Origin: Porphyromonas vaginalis
GTDB lineage: Bacteria > Bacteroidota > Bacteroidia > Bacteroidales > Porphyromonadaceae
Assembly: GCF_958301595.1 (NCBI RefSeq)
Contig: NZ_CATQJU010000001.1
Location: 2,418,001-2,482,000 of the forward strand
DNA: 64,000 nt
Reading direction: 5' to 3'
A model generated the notes under the pieces. That model did no database searches. It had not been told where the DNA came from and saw nothing but the letters and a program-made list of their open reading frames with translations. A program made the position numbers and the translations under genes. Shown here piece by piece: positions 43,193 through 51,657 of this stretch (positions are counted from its first letter, which is position 1; every line of letters begins with the position of its first letter).

Positions 43193-43438
43193 TACTTGGG
43201 ACTATCCGCTCTCTGCGGTTATGAAGAGCTGAACGAGGATAAACGGTTGCTACCCGATGGGGCTACACTCCTTAATCGGTCTCGCTTTACTTATGGTGGA
43301 GCGATACATAGCTCGGTAGAACTGTTCCTTACTGACAATCTGCTCTTCGTCCTCAAAGCTCAAGGGCAACTGCCCTTCGGCTCTGATCTGCATCATTTTC
43401 GTCCTGCTATCTCAGCAGGACTCAAGTTCAATATCTAA
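43169..43438 (+). pseudogene. TraO C-terminal remnant from a conjugative transposon
   Basis: 89 codons. After four residues encoded by the 22-bp repeat (MALE), the product reads NAFGYLGLSALCGYEELNED, then LLPDGATLLNRSRFTYGGAI and ends GLKFNI. This matches my memory of the last part of TraO from Bacteroides-type conjugative transposons (barrel-like protein ending YGxGLKFxI). TraO is about 190 residues; here the N-terminal half is missing. The junction lies inside the repeat array, so loss or insertion happened there. No other tra genes are in view. Confidence 0.6.
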
Positions 43439-43619
43439 CTACCCCACATTGCCAGAGTCAACTAAAATCAGTAGCTTTGACAAGTCAAGACAACTTATTC
43501 TAGTTTGACGACAAACACGATGTCAACTGACATCCGTTTCAGCAAAAAAACAAGTCAACCATTTTTAGAGAATGCCCCCCGATTTCAGTCTTATTGCCAC
43601 AACAAAAAGGAACGAAGAA

Positions 43620-44207
43620 ATGGAAACAACAAAGATCAAAGAACTCGCCGATGCCTACGCTGCAGGAAAAGTCGAAGAACTTATGAATAATGCAATTGCG
43701 GACGCTTATTCAGATGGTTTCATAGCAGGTTATAAAGCCTACAAAGAAAGTCTTTCAGATGTCACAACAAACGAGAATGGCTTTGTTGACCTCGGCTTGC
43801 CAAGTGTCACAATGTGGGCTAATGACTTCATCAAGGACGAGAACGAAAGAGCTCTGATACTCCCGTATCAGAAAGCTCTTGACTTTACTATCCCAACCGA
43901 ACAGCAATGGCGTGAGCTAATGACAGAATGTCGGTTTGCACATAACCACGAAAGAATTAATAATCCGGGAAGCTACACATATTACTATCGCTGTTGGATT
44001 GTTTGTACTGGCCCCAATGGGAATAAAATAACCTTCGACTGCATCTCTTGCGAGGACAAAGGCGGTCTAAATAATCGTACTTCTGCATTTTGGCTACAAA
44101 ACGGCATGATAGCAAGATACAATGACTCTGATTCGAATGTTGAAATCTTAACCGATTTTTCCGGGTACAGAAAAGGCATCCGACTCGTAAGAAACAACAA
44201 ATCATAA
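43620..44207 (+). CDS. Bacteroidetes hypothetical protein with 'FVDLGLPS' domain
   Basis: 195 residues from ATG 43620 (METTKIKELADAYAAGKVEE); 16 upstream codons are open but less likely. The N-terminus is a helical stretch with AYSDGFIAGYKAYKE. The domain from about residue 55 begins NGFVDLGLPSVTMWAND, the hallmark of a widespread Bacteroidetes family (normally DLGLPSGTLWA). It continues through IPTEQQWRELMTECRF and ends FSGYRKGIRLVRNNK, as the family does. Usually found in surface or secreted proteins; here there is no signal peptide. It lies between two conjugative-element scars, so it is likely cargo. Confidence 0.65.
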   Translation: METTKIKELADAYAAGKVEELMNNAIADAYSDGFIAGYKAYKESLSDVTTNENGFVDLGLPSVTMWANDFIKDENERALILPYQKALDFTIPTEQQWRELMTECRFAHNHERINNPGSYTYYYRCWIVCTGPNGNKITFDCISCEDKGGLNNRTSAFWLQNGMIARYNDSDSNVEILTDFSGYRKGIRLVRNNKS

Positions 44208-44219
44208 TAGTAGAAATCA

Positions 44220-44512
44220 AATCGCCATCCTTGTAGCGGTACGACAGAGCGGAAGCAGGTGTTGTTATTCGCCACTTCACAGAGCCAATCCTTATCCTCA
44301 CGGCTCATTCGCTCGCCACTATTAAGCTTTGCTCTCAGGAGATATATAGAGCTGTCACTAAGGCTTTCCAATGGGGGTGCGTCCCAATGGACGAACTTGG
44401 TAGCCAACGCCTGCTCACTTTGTTCAAACTCAGAACTTATGCGGTAATGAGAGGAGGAGCTATATCCTTTTTCTTTCGTTGATGATGTCATGTTTACTTT
44501 CTGCTTATTCAT
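44220..44512 (-). pseudogene. Truncated conjugative-element gene
   Basis: About 97 sensible codons from ATG 44512 (MNKQKVNMTSSTKEKGYSSS). The segment RMSREDKDWLCEVANNN followed by VPLQGWRFDF recalls a small accessory gene found in Bacteroides conjugative transposons, where the protein continues beyond this point. Here the frame runs on into antisense of the neighbouring gene (to 43985), so homology stops at about 44216. I read this as a truncated gene at a recombination junction. The family link is from memory and is weak. Confidence 0.4.
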
Positions 44513-45251
44513 AAGAGACCTTTTTTTATGCGTTCAAAGATCGGAGTATGCTGATTCCTTTTTTCAAGCAAAAACAAGGTAGCGGGGCGAGACTTACACA
44601 AAGTTTTGGCGGAAAATACTACCCGAAGCAAACAGCATAGGTGTGGAGATGGCTTGTTTGTATTCTCCGAAATCTACTACCTACATGGCTGGGCTGCCAG
44701 AATAGATGGTGTGGACGCAAAGCTCCTCCGATCCGACTACCTACTGCATGCACCTGCAGTACCTGCCAGCAAGCACCAAATCGTACTCTCCTTTCATTTC
44801 CAATCCCTGAAGATCACAAAGTCGATCTCCCGAGGAACAAGTGCCCTGCTGGCGACAATACTCACGGCGCACCCAGAGTAGCCCCAAAAAGTTGCCCCCC
44901 CCAAAAACAAGCCAACCATCCCCCCGATAAATTGCCACTATCCGCAAAAAGTTTCGCTTCTATCCGTGAAACTCTAAGCCCTCCTCAGACATCTAATTCT
45001 CAATCATTCCTGGGGAGGGCTTTTTGGCAACCTATCGCACGCTTATTTTCCTTATCGGATCCCTCAAAAGCCCCGTCTAAAAAAATCTCAGAAAACTGTA
45101 GTCTCATGCAGAGGAGACTCGATTAGGACGCACTAAAAAGGCAAGCAACGCCACGCACTCCGAGAGATCTACCTAGATCATGCCAACAGAGCCCACCAAA
45201 AACGGGGAAAAACAACAACTGTCAGGTATTTTCCACCCAACGGGATTGTTT
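44513..45251. other. Non-coding junction region before the heme cluster
   Basis: About 740 bp with frames that do not look like proteins (Pro/Ser/His-rich). It contains a terminator-like hairpin at 44976-45025 (AAGCCCTCC/GGGGAGGGCTT, 28-base loop, T5). Probably remnants of accessory DNA. Confidence 0.5.
44976..45025 (+). terminator. Terminator-like hairpin
   Basis: AAGCCCTCC (44976-44984) pairs with GGGGAGGGCTT (about 45012-45022) across a long loop and is followed by TTTTT. The loop is long, so strength is doubtful. No intact gene ends here. Confidence 0.4.
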
Positions 45252-45259
45252 TACCTTTG
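45252..45259 (+). promoter_or_regulatory. -7 element of the heme cluster promoter
   Basis: TACCTTTG, 33 bp before the receptor ATG at 45292; no TTG at the usual -33 spacing. I could not identify a convincing Fur box by eye. Confidence 0.5.
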
Positions 45260-45291
45260 TGCATTGATCGGAAACACGAGAGATACAACAC

Positions 45292-47334
45292 ATGAAAGCT
45301 TACCACTTTGCTCTTATTCTTCTCATTCTTGCTCCCCTAAGAGGATTTGGGCAAGACAGCTTGATGATGTATCACGAGCTAGACGAAGTGGTTGTCACGG
45401 CCACCCGGACCCCAAAGAAAATATCGGACTCTCCAGTACTCACGCAAGTCATCTCACGCAAACAGATCGAGAGACAAGGCTGGATGGACATCAAGTCCCT
45501 CCTACAAGACGAGATACCAGGTCTCTCATTTAGCGAAGTGGGATTTGGCACAAGCATCAACCTACAAGGGCTTGGAGCCAAGCACATATTATTCTTGATC
45601 GATGGGGAACGGATCGCCGGCGAGTCGGGCAACAACATCGACTACACCCGATTGAACCTCAACAATATTGAACGCATCGAGATCGTACAAGGTGCTGGAT
45701 CGGCACTCTACGGCTCACAAGCGATGGGCGGTGTGATCAACATCATCACACGCAAGCCAACCGACCGACTAAGTCTAGGTGTGGACCTGAGATGGGGGAC
45801 GAGGTTTCAAAAAAACTACTCCCACATAGAGCCTGATGACAAATACCGGTACTACAAGACAAGGACAGACATGCCAAATACCGACGGCGCACTGACCATC
45901 GGGTACAAAAAGAAAAGCTGGAGCACCCAGACCGTACTCTCAATGCAAACCAAAGATGCCTACAACATCTACGACAAAGCCGGTAGCACCATATACTACC
46001 CCGAGCTCAACAAAACGGTCACCAAGGAGAAAAGCTCCACACCTACCAACATTTCTGGGTTCACCACAATGACTGCCAAGCAGACCTTGTCGTGGACCCC
46101 CATCAAGGCACTGACCCTGACTGCACAAGGCAACTACTACTCCAAGCGCGTACATGACCTCTACCTGGACAACAAGCACGAGTACAACCGAGACCTCTCC
46201 GGACTCTTTTCTGCAAAATACACCCTACCCAACGGTGATACTTGGGAAGCAAATATCCACGGAGACAGATATCGCAGATACACCATATTCGAGCAAAAAA
46301 AGATGCAAAAACAGCTCGTCTACACGCACACAGTCCTCCAGCCCAATATTTCGTACAGATGGACCATAGGCAATGACCATGAACTGATCACCGGAGCTGA
46401 ATACCTACGGGAAGTACTCTATGCGGATAAGTTTAGCAAAGATGGACTGACAGCCCGAGCACAGGGGGCTTACGCTCTATTTGTCCAAGATGACTGGAAA
46501 ATACCGGGGACCTCACTGAGCATGATCAGCGGGCTAAGGGTAGACTATAACAAAGGGTACGGCATCAACTTCTCCCCAAAATTGGCTCTACTTTACAAGG
46601 TGTCACCCTTTACCATCCGGCTAAACTACGGTCGCGGCTACCGATCCCCAAGTATCAAAGAACTCTACATGGACTGGGACCACCTCGGTATGTTTTGGAT
46701 CTACGGCAACAAACAGCTCAAGCCGGAGTCCAACCACTACCTCTCTCTGACGACAGAGTACACACATCCCCAACTGTATGTGATGCTCTCGGGATACTAC
46801 AACTTCTTCACCAACAAGATCGAGGGTATCTGGTCCGAAGACCAAAAAGAGCTCCACTACCGCAACATCTCCAAGTCCACACTCGCAGGTGTTCAAATCC
46901 AGATGCGCATCAGGCCACTCATCAGCCTGCCCCTACAGATCCACCTGGCATCGCACTACCTGCACCCTTTCTTTCACGACGGAGTGAGACTCACTTCCCA
47001 GGCACCGATCTCCGGGACCGGACGAATCGAGTACCTACAGTACTGGGGCAACCACCGGCTGGCACTCAATATCAGTGCATCAGTAATGGGAAAGAAAATC
47101 CTATCTGGACTGACAACCATCGAGGACGAAGGAATCCAAAAAGAGACTCCATACCGAATAACCATACCGGGCTACGCCCTAGTACGGTCGACCATCGCCT
47201 ACACCCACCCAAAGTGGGGCACACTCACCATAGGGGTAGATAACATTCTCAACTACCAAGCAGATGTTGTCTCCTTCAACTCCTATGCCGGCCCCGGTCG
47301 AAACTTATTCATGTCCTACCACTTCAACCTATAA
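45292..47334 (+). CDS. TonB-dependent receptor, HmuR-like (heme/hemoprotein uptake)
   Basis: 680 residues. Signal peptide (LILLILAPLRGFGQ), then the plug domain: DEVVVTATRTPKKISDSPVL, SLLQDEIPGLSF, LFLIDGERIAGESGNN, IEIVQGAGSALYGSQAMGGVINIITRK. The barrel follows; near residue 450 GRGYRSPSIKELYMDWDH corresponds to the YRAP box of heme receptors. It ends YHFNL, a normal barrel terminus. It would bind heme or a heme-protein at the surface and import it with TonB. The HmuY-like gene 30 bp downstream supports heme as substrate. In the P. gingivalis operon hmuY precedes hmuR; here the order is reversed. Vitamin B12-type receptors are the main alternative. Confidence 0.8.
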   Translation: MKAYHFALILLILAPLRGFGQDSLMMYHELDEVVVTATRTPKKISDSPVLTQVISRKQIERQGWMDIKSLLQDEIPGLSFSEVGFGTSINLQGLGAKHILFLIDGERIAGESGNNIDYTRLNLNNIERIEIVQGAGSALYGSQAMGGVINIITRKPTDRLSLGVDLRWGTRFQKNYSHIEPDDKYRYYKTRTDMPNTDGALTIGYKKKSWSTQTVLSMQTKDAYNIYDKAGSTIYYPELNKTVTKEKSSTPTNISGFTTMTAKQTLSWTPIKALTLTAQGNYYSKRVHDLYLDNKHEYNRDLSGLFSAKYTLPNGDTWEANIHGDRYRRYTIFEQKKMQKQLVYTHTVLQPNISYRWTIGNDHELITGAEYLREVLYADKFSKDGLTARAQGAYALFVQDDWKIPGTSLSMISGLRVDYNKGYGINFSPKLALLYKVSPFTIRLNYGRGYRSPSIKELYMDWDHLGMFWIYGNKQLKPESNHYLSLTTEYTHPQLYVMLSGYYNFFTNKIEGIWSEDQKELHYRNISKSTLAGVQIQMRIRPLISLPLQIHLASHYLHPFFHDGVRLTSQAPISGTGRIEYLQYWGNHRLALNISASVMGKKILSGLTTIEDEGIQKETPYRITIPGYALVRSTIAYTHPKWGTLTIGVDNILNYQADVVSFNSYAGPGRNLFMSYHFNL

Positions 47335-47364
47335 AAACAACTGTCACTATTACCTATTAAAGAG

Positions 47365-47991
47365 ATGAACAAAACAAAATGCATGCTCGCACTGATCAGT
47401 GCCCTGGTGCTGTCATTGGGCATCGTCTCCTGCGGAGACAACAAGCCAAACGCACCATCCTCAAAAAACAAAAAGACCTACACGCAGAGCCGACGTTGCA
47501 AAGGAGAGCTCGGGAAAGACTGGATCTACTTCAGCTTCGCCACTGGCAAAGAGGTGCCCGGAATTGACGAAACCAACTTCAAGGAACGTACCGACTGGGA
47601 CATTGCGATCCACTCATTTTACTTCCGAGCCAACTGCGGCACATCCGGCAAAGGCAAAGGAGGGGCTCTCATGACCAACCAGACAAGCCTATCCGCAGTG
47701 AAAGAAGCCCCCACCGAAGGCTACATCGTGGACGAAGCAATCACCATATTGGGCTGGAAAGGCGAACTGATAAAAGCCGAAGTATCCGGCAACCCCGAGC
47801 TCAACAAAATGATCGGATTCAGTGGTCCACCCCCAAAATACACTCCCTCGGACAATATATTCATCATCCGAACAGCCGACGGGAAATACGCCAAAGTCAA
47901 GATGATTAGCTACATAGACGACAGTGGCAAGAGCGGTATCGTCTCCTTTGACTACGTCTACCAACCCGACGGCTCCACCAAGCTAGACTAG
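47365..47991 (+). CDS. HmuY-family heme-binding lipoprotein
   Basis: 208 residues. Signal peptide with lipobox LGIVSCGDN (Cys near 28). Family landmarks: DWIYFSFATGKEV, TDWDIAIHSFYFRANCGTSG (the W-D-I-A-F-h-r-y region), KGKGGALM, then GKYAKVKMISYIDDSGKSG and the last strand IVSFDYVYQPDG. HmuY proteins bind heme at the cell surface and pass it to the receptor. It follows the receptor gene by 30 bp, so both are probably in one operon with the PepSY gene after a hairpin. Heme ligands (His or Met pairs) cannot be assigned by eye. Confidence 0.75.
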   Translation: MNKTKCMLALISALVLSLGIVSCGDNKPNAPSSKNKKTYTQSRRCKGELGKDWIYFSFATGKEVPGIDETNFKERTDWDIAIHSFYFRANCGTSGKGKGGALMTNQTSLSAVKEAPTEGYIVDEAITILGWKGELIKAEVSGNPELNKMIGFSGPPPKYTPSDNIFIIRTADGKYAKVKMISYIDDSGKSGIVSFDYVYQPDGSTKLD

Positions 47992-48019
47992 GAGATCCGG
48001 ACGAAATAGGACAGACAGC

Positions 48020-48047
48020 ATCTCAGGTGCGACATCGCACCTGAGAT
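48020..48047 (+). terminator. Hairpin after the hmuY-like gene
   Basis: A 12-bp perfect stem ATCTCAGGTGCG / CGCACCTGAGAT with a 4-base loop, followed by only a weak T run (CTTTG). It may attenuate rather than end transcription into the PepSY gene 89 bp further on. Confidence 0.6.
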
Positions 48048-48135
48048 ACTCTTTGTATGACGGGCATGTCATACCGAAAGTCGGTCAGAAAACTTCCGTT
48101 TCCCGACCTACTCGATTGTAAAACAAAAAACCAAA

Positions 48136-49644
48136 ATGAAACGCTCTCGATACACCCTCCTAAAAGGATGGCACAAGTGGATCTGCCTAGTCATCACCAT
48201 ACTCGTACTAGGCTTTGCTGGATCCGGCATCGTCCTAAACCACAGAGACCTGGTGTCGGGTATTGACCTACCCCGCTCCTGGCTACCCAAGGCTTACCAC
48301 TATAAATCCTGGAGCGGTGGCAGCCTCACCGGGAAGATCCGAGCGACCCCTGATGAGGAGTGGATCTATGGAGCCACCGGAGTATGGGCTTACAACCCAC
48401 AGCTAAAAAGCTACGACAGCCGGAGCGATGGACTAGACCCTGCTGCCGACAGGAGGTCGGTCCAAAGAGTAGTCCGGACAAACCGTGGCGACCTCTACGC
48501 CCTCACCGCATACAGCCTATACAAGTGGCAAGCCGACAAAAAGGAGTGGGCGAAACAACCGAAGCTTACACCCAAAAACGAACGCTTGGCAGATCTGGAA
48601 ACGCAAGGCGACACCCTTGTTTTACTGAGCCGAAGCCACCTATACCTTATCTTTCCCTCTCAAGAATCCCCCACACTCGTAGACCTTCCCGCACCGGACG
48701 ACTATGAGCCACGGGTATCGCTATTCAGCACTATCTGGCAGATACATAGTGGAGCATTCTTTGGAACAATAGGACGACTAGTTGTTGACCTGATGGGAGT
48801 GGCACTCATCCTCCTCTCCATCACCGGCGTTTTGATCACCTTTGTCCCCAAAAAAGCAAAGGTGTGGAAGCAATTTCTCAAGGAACACAATAGGTGGGGC
48901 AAATGGTGCTTTTGGGGTTTGCTTTTTGTGACGATCACAGGCGCATTTCTACGTCCTCCGTTGATGATTACAGTCATCAAGGCACAGGTCCCGACCATTC
49001 CGGGAACAAACCTTTACAGCACTAACCCGTGGAATAACAAACTGAGAATGATCCGTCGCGATCCCATAACAAAAGAGTGGTTGCTATCGACCTCTCGGGG
49101 CTTTTATGCGCTGGAGCAGTTTGGAAAAGCCCCCAAGCGACTGACCGGCACTCCTCCTGTCAGTGTCATGGGACTCAATGTCTGGGAGTGGAGTGACCGA
49201 GACTCACTGTGGGTGGTGGGATCGTTCAGTGGAGCATTCAAATGGAGTCGACAAAAAGGGCAAGTCTACGATGCGCTGACAGGCAAGGCCTACACCGAAT
49301 CCGGACGAAAAGGCATGCCCATCTTTGGGACCCCAATCAGTGGGTACACTATTGACTCTGACGGGAGAGAGCGATTCTATAGCTACTCCTCCGGTGAACT
49401 CCAAGCGGAGAACGCGACCGACACTATGCCACCAATGCCAACAGAGATAAGTCCCGGTAGAATTTCACTCTGGCATGCCGCACTTGAGTTGCATGTCGGC
49501 CGACTGTATGGGAAAATACTCGGTCCGCTCCAGCCTCTATACATATTCCTTTCGGCCCTACTCCTCACCTTAGCTTTGGTCACTGGATGGATGCTCTACA
49601 GACGGTATCACCGGAGAAGAGGAGGGAAAAAGCCAAAGAAGTAA
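48136..49644 (+). CDS. PepSY-associated membrane protein (iron/heme-linked)
   Basis: 502 residues. The first membrane segment begins right after MKRSRYTLLKGWHKWICLVI (about 16-36; the KWHKWxGL-type start is usual in PepSY_TM proteins). A large periplasmic domain (about 40-210) follows, then two membrane segments (about 210-235 and 253-275), a second periplasmic domain, and a last segment (about 470-492) before a Lys/Arg-rich end. Such proteins accompany TonB receptors for siderophores or heme and are proposed to act as inner-membrane reductases. Position after the receptor and HmuY-like genes supports that. Confidence 0.75.
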   Translation: MKRSRYTLLKGWHKWICLVITILVLGFAGSGIVLNHRDLVSGIDLPRSWLPKAYHYKSWSGGSLTGKIRATPDEEWIYGATGVWAYNPQLKSYDSRSDGLDPAADRRSVQRVVRTNRGDLYALTAYSLYKWQADKKEWAKQPKLTPKNERLADLETQGDTLVLLSRSHLYLIFPSQESPTLVDLPAPDDYEPRVSLFSTIWQIHSGAFFGTIGRLVVDLMGVALILLSITGVLITFVPKKAKVWKQFLKEHNRWGKWCFWGLLFVTITGAFLRPPLMITVIKAQVPTIPGTNLYSTNPWNNKLRMIRRDPITKEWLLSTSRGFYALEQFGKAPKRLTGTPPVSVMGLNVWEWSDRDSLWVVGSFSGAFKWSRQKGQVYDALTGKAYTESGRKGMPIFGTPISGYTIDSDGRERFYSYSSGELQAENATDTMPPMPTEISPGRISLWHAALELHVGRLYGKILGPLQPLYIFLSALLLTLALVTGWMLYRRYHRRRGGKKPKK

Positions 49645-49825
49645 TCCACCGAGAGACTTTTGTCACAAGTAGCTAGAGAAAAGCCAATAACCATCAACAA
49701 TCAAGTAGGTTGGGAAACGAAGTAATAGTAATAGCACATTGTTTAGTTTTGATCAGTCATAACAGCCTGTAATACATCGGCATGAAAATACAAATTCAAA
49801 ATGAACGTCATTCAACTGTTTTGCC

Positions 49826-49833
49826 TATCTTTG
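49826..49833 (+). promoter_or_regulatory. -7 element for the cupin gene
   Basis: TATCTTTG, 41 bp before the ATG at 49874, in an AT-rich leader. Confidence 0.5.
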
Positions 49834-49873
49834 TTGATGACAAATATTAATCATAACCAAATAAAGAAGAATC

Positions 49874-50176
49874 ATGAAACAGATAATCAATCCCATTGGG
49901 AAGGAAATCAATACTCTAGGTAAGGTGATTGACAACAAGGAACTCATGCTTGTACACCTGCAATTGAAAAGCGGAGAACAAGTTCCCTCACACGACCATA
50001 AAGGACAGGAAGTATACTTCACCATAGTGAAAGGAACTGTAGAGGTTACTCTCGACGATACGGAGGTACATCGTATCAGCACAGGTACCGTTCTACATTT
50101 CCCCGGAGAAGCCCACGTAAGCGTAAATGCCATAGAAGAGAGTGATTTTTTCGTTTACCTCATCAACAGACAATAA
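49874..50176 (+). CDS. Small cupin-fold protein
   Basis: 100 residues, single cupin barrel: SGEQVPSHDHKGQEVYFTIV has the HxH...E first motif, and GTVLHFPGEAHVSVN the second (PxxxxH). Metal-binding, likely sensing or binding a small ligand. In anaerobes such cupins often sit beside DUF438/hemerythrin-like genes, as here. AT-rich relative to flanking host genes. The stop at 50174-50176 is in the same frame as the downstream broken DUF438 gene. Confidence 0.8.
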   Translation: MKQIINPIGKEINTLGKVIDNKELMLVHLQLKSGEQVPSHDHKGQEVYFTIVKGTVEVTLDDTEVHRISTGTVLHFPGEAHVSVNAIEESDFFVYLINRQ

Positions 50177-50180
50177 TGTT

Positions 50181-50650
50181 ATGGATATGAAAAACATCTG
50201 CCGCATGTAGACCTTGATAAACTCGGCAAAATACTCGAGATTAAAGAGGCATACCAACGAGGAGATATTTCATTGGAAGAGGATAGAACCCGAATAAGAG
50301 AGCAAGTTGGAAAAATCTACCCTTATGAAATTGCATTGGCAGAACAGAAACTCAAAACCATTGAAGAGGATGAGTGTCGTAAGGAGGATATTCAAAAGAT
50401 GATTGAGCTATTTGATGAAGTGATGGACACCAGTCGCCCAAATCTTCCTCTCAACCACCCTATCATGTGCTACTACAGAGAGAACGATGAAATGCGTCGC
50501 CTTATGCTCTCCATAGAAGATCTTGTACAATATCCGATTATCAAGGACCAGTGGCTTGAATTGTACGACCAAATAGCGGCTTTTAGCACTTACCTTTTGA
50601 CTGTACTCATCTTCTTCCTCTGGAGGCTCTCTGAGCTAGAGCACCTCTGA
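50181..50650 (+). pseudogene. DUF438-type gene, frameshifted and 3'-truncated
   Basis: From ATG 50181 the frame stops after nine codons. Adding one A to the A5 run at about 50189-50193 would give MDMKKHLPHVDLDKLGKILE and join the long frame LEIKEAYQRGDISLEEDRTR...IYPYEIALAEQKL, which is DUF438-like (hemerythrin-linked regulator family). The intact part is about 140 codons; the C-terminus (FFLWRLSELEHL) is formed by the 859-bp repeat, so the rest of the gene has been lost. The A-run shift may be a real mutation, phase variation or a sequencing error. Confidence 0.6.
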
Positions 50651-50715
50651 GGGAGAGGGCTTAGCACCAAAAGCAAAGTGGTTCATCATACAAAATCTCG
50701 GATGAGCCATCCAAT

Positions 50716-51210
50716 TCAATCTAATTCAATCCTATGTGATTTAACTATCTTGTATTCCTTGCTAATGATCAACATATAGGCATACGCACCCAGGCTCGTT
50801 GCCACAATAAAGGAGTAATTAACATGCTTTGTAAATCTCTGAAGCTTGTAGATCTCTGCTAGAAGTACTCCATCCATAAGGTAAGAGAAGAAAAGGCAGT
50901 ACTTACTACTGCTTGACAACTTTCTGAAGTTACTATCAAGGATATCTGAATGAAAATCACCTCGGTAGAAGCCTTGCCTTTTTATCAGCATTTCCTTTTG
51001 TTCCTGAGTTTCAGCCACAGGGATATAGAAGAAGGAGTCTAGATCGTAAATAATGCTTGAAACTGCAATGCTATCTCTATCCACATTTAGATCTCTTGAA
51101 ATGTAATCAAGGACATTGTTATACAGAGCTATACTGTCATTCGCTTGGCATTTTACATAACCAGAAAAAGAAAATAACACGACAATATATAGCAGGAGTC
51201 TTTTCATCAT
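50716..51210 (-). CDS. Secreted hypothetical protein, right copy
   Basis: 164 residues, near-identical to 42351-42845 (same signal peptide MMKRLLLYIVVLFSFSGYVKC). Differences include FFYIP for FIFIP, and KLQRFTKHVNYSF for ELQRFTKQIDYSF. Both copies are intact, so either could be functional; concentrated substitutions in the C-terminal half suggest the copies have had time to diverge or that gene conversion is partial. Function unknown. Confidence 0.65.
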   Translation of the reverse strand: MMKRLLLYIVVLFSFSGYVKCQANDSIALYNNVLDYISRDLNVDRDSIAVSSIIYDLDSFFYIPVAETQEQKEMLIKRQGFYRGDFHSDILDSNFRKLSSSSKYCLFFSYLMDGVLLAEIYKLQRFTKHVNYSFIVATSLGAYAYMLIISKEYKIVKSHRIELD

Positions 51211-51380
51211 TTCGGAGTTTCAATTCTTATCTGTTTTGAATCGTCACATGGATTATCACCTCTTTTAATATCCTCAAGAGAACTTGAGTCAAAAGCAATA
51301 AAACTGACGCATCCGTAAAATCTGCGGGATCTAGGGGCCTCGCTAAGAAATCTAGACTTTCTGCCCCTCGCTCCCCACAC
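51207..51380 (-). CDS. Small frame coupled to the 164-residue gene, right copy
   Basis: Right-hand counterpart of 42842-43015: GTG start, 57 codons, TGA overlapping the next ATG. Preserved open in both copies, which slightly favours coding. Confidence 0.3.
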   Translation of the reverse strand: MWGARGRKSRFLSEAPRSRRFYGCVSFIAFDSSSLEDIKRGDNPCDDSKQIRIETPK

Positions 51381-51447
51381 ATTTCACTAACCCAAAGGTA
51401 GTAAATCTTTCACTCAATCGAGGAGCTCTCAGCAGTGTCATCCGCAT

Positions 51448-51557
51448 GGCACTATAGTTCCCTACCCATGGCACTGGAGTTTCCTGCCTATGGCACTGGA
51501 GTTTCCTACCTATGAAACTGGAGTTTCTCACCTAGGACACTAAAATGCGCTAACGAA
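51448..51557. repeat. 22-bp tandem array, right copy
   Basis: Units begin at 51448, 51470, 51492, 51514 and (degenerate) 51536. The cores match the left array until the fourth unit, then decay into the pdxH upstream region. Confidence 0.85.
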
Positions 51558-51583
51558 ATCGGAGCGTTAAGAGCGAATTTCTG

Positions 51584-51591
51584 TATCTTTG
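51584..51591 (+). promoter_or_regulatory. pdxH-tsaB promoter -7 element
   Basis: TATCTTTG, 67 bp before the pdxH ATG. Confidence 0.5.
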
Positions 51592-51657
51592 TAAGCGAAT
51601 GAGTGGTGGGCGGACTCGTCAAGAGCTTCGCAACACCTATCCTATAGTATACCAGTT

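Larger units (their letters stand above)
50626..51484. repeat. 859-bp direct repeat, right copy
   Basis: Same orientation as 42261-43119, offset 8365 bp. Its left edge truncates the DUF438-type gene. Its right edge continues through the 22-bp array into the pdxH promoter, so this side preserves the host junction. Confidence 0.9.

Noticed and set aside
43985-44219. 3' part of the leftward 175-codon frame
   Set aside because: It is antisense to the FVDLGLPS-type gene; only the first about 97 codons look like a real protein.
44606-45126. Two overlapping + strand frames (91 and 161 codons) upstream of the heme cluster
   Set aside because: Pro/Ser/Cys-rich, no domain pattern, and they cross a terminator-like hairpin; treated as non-coding.
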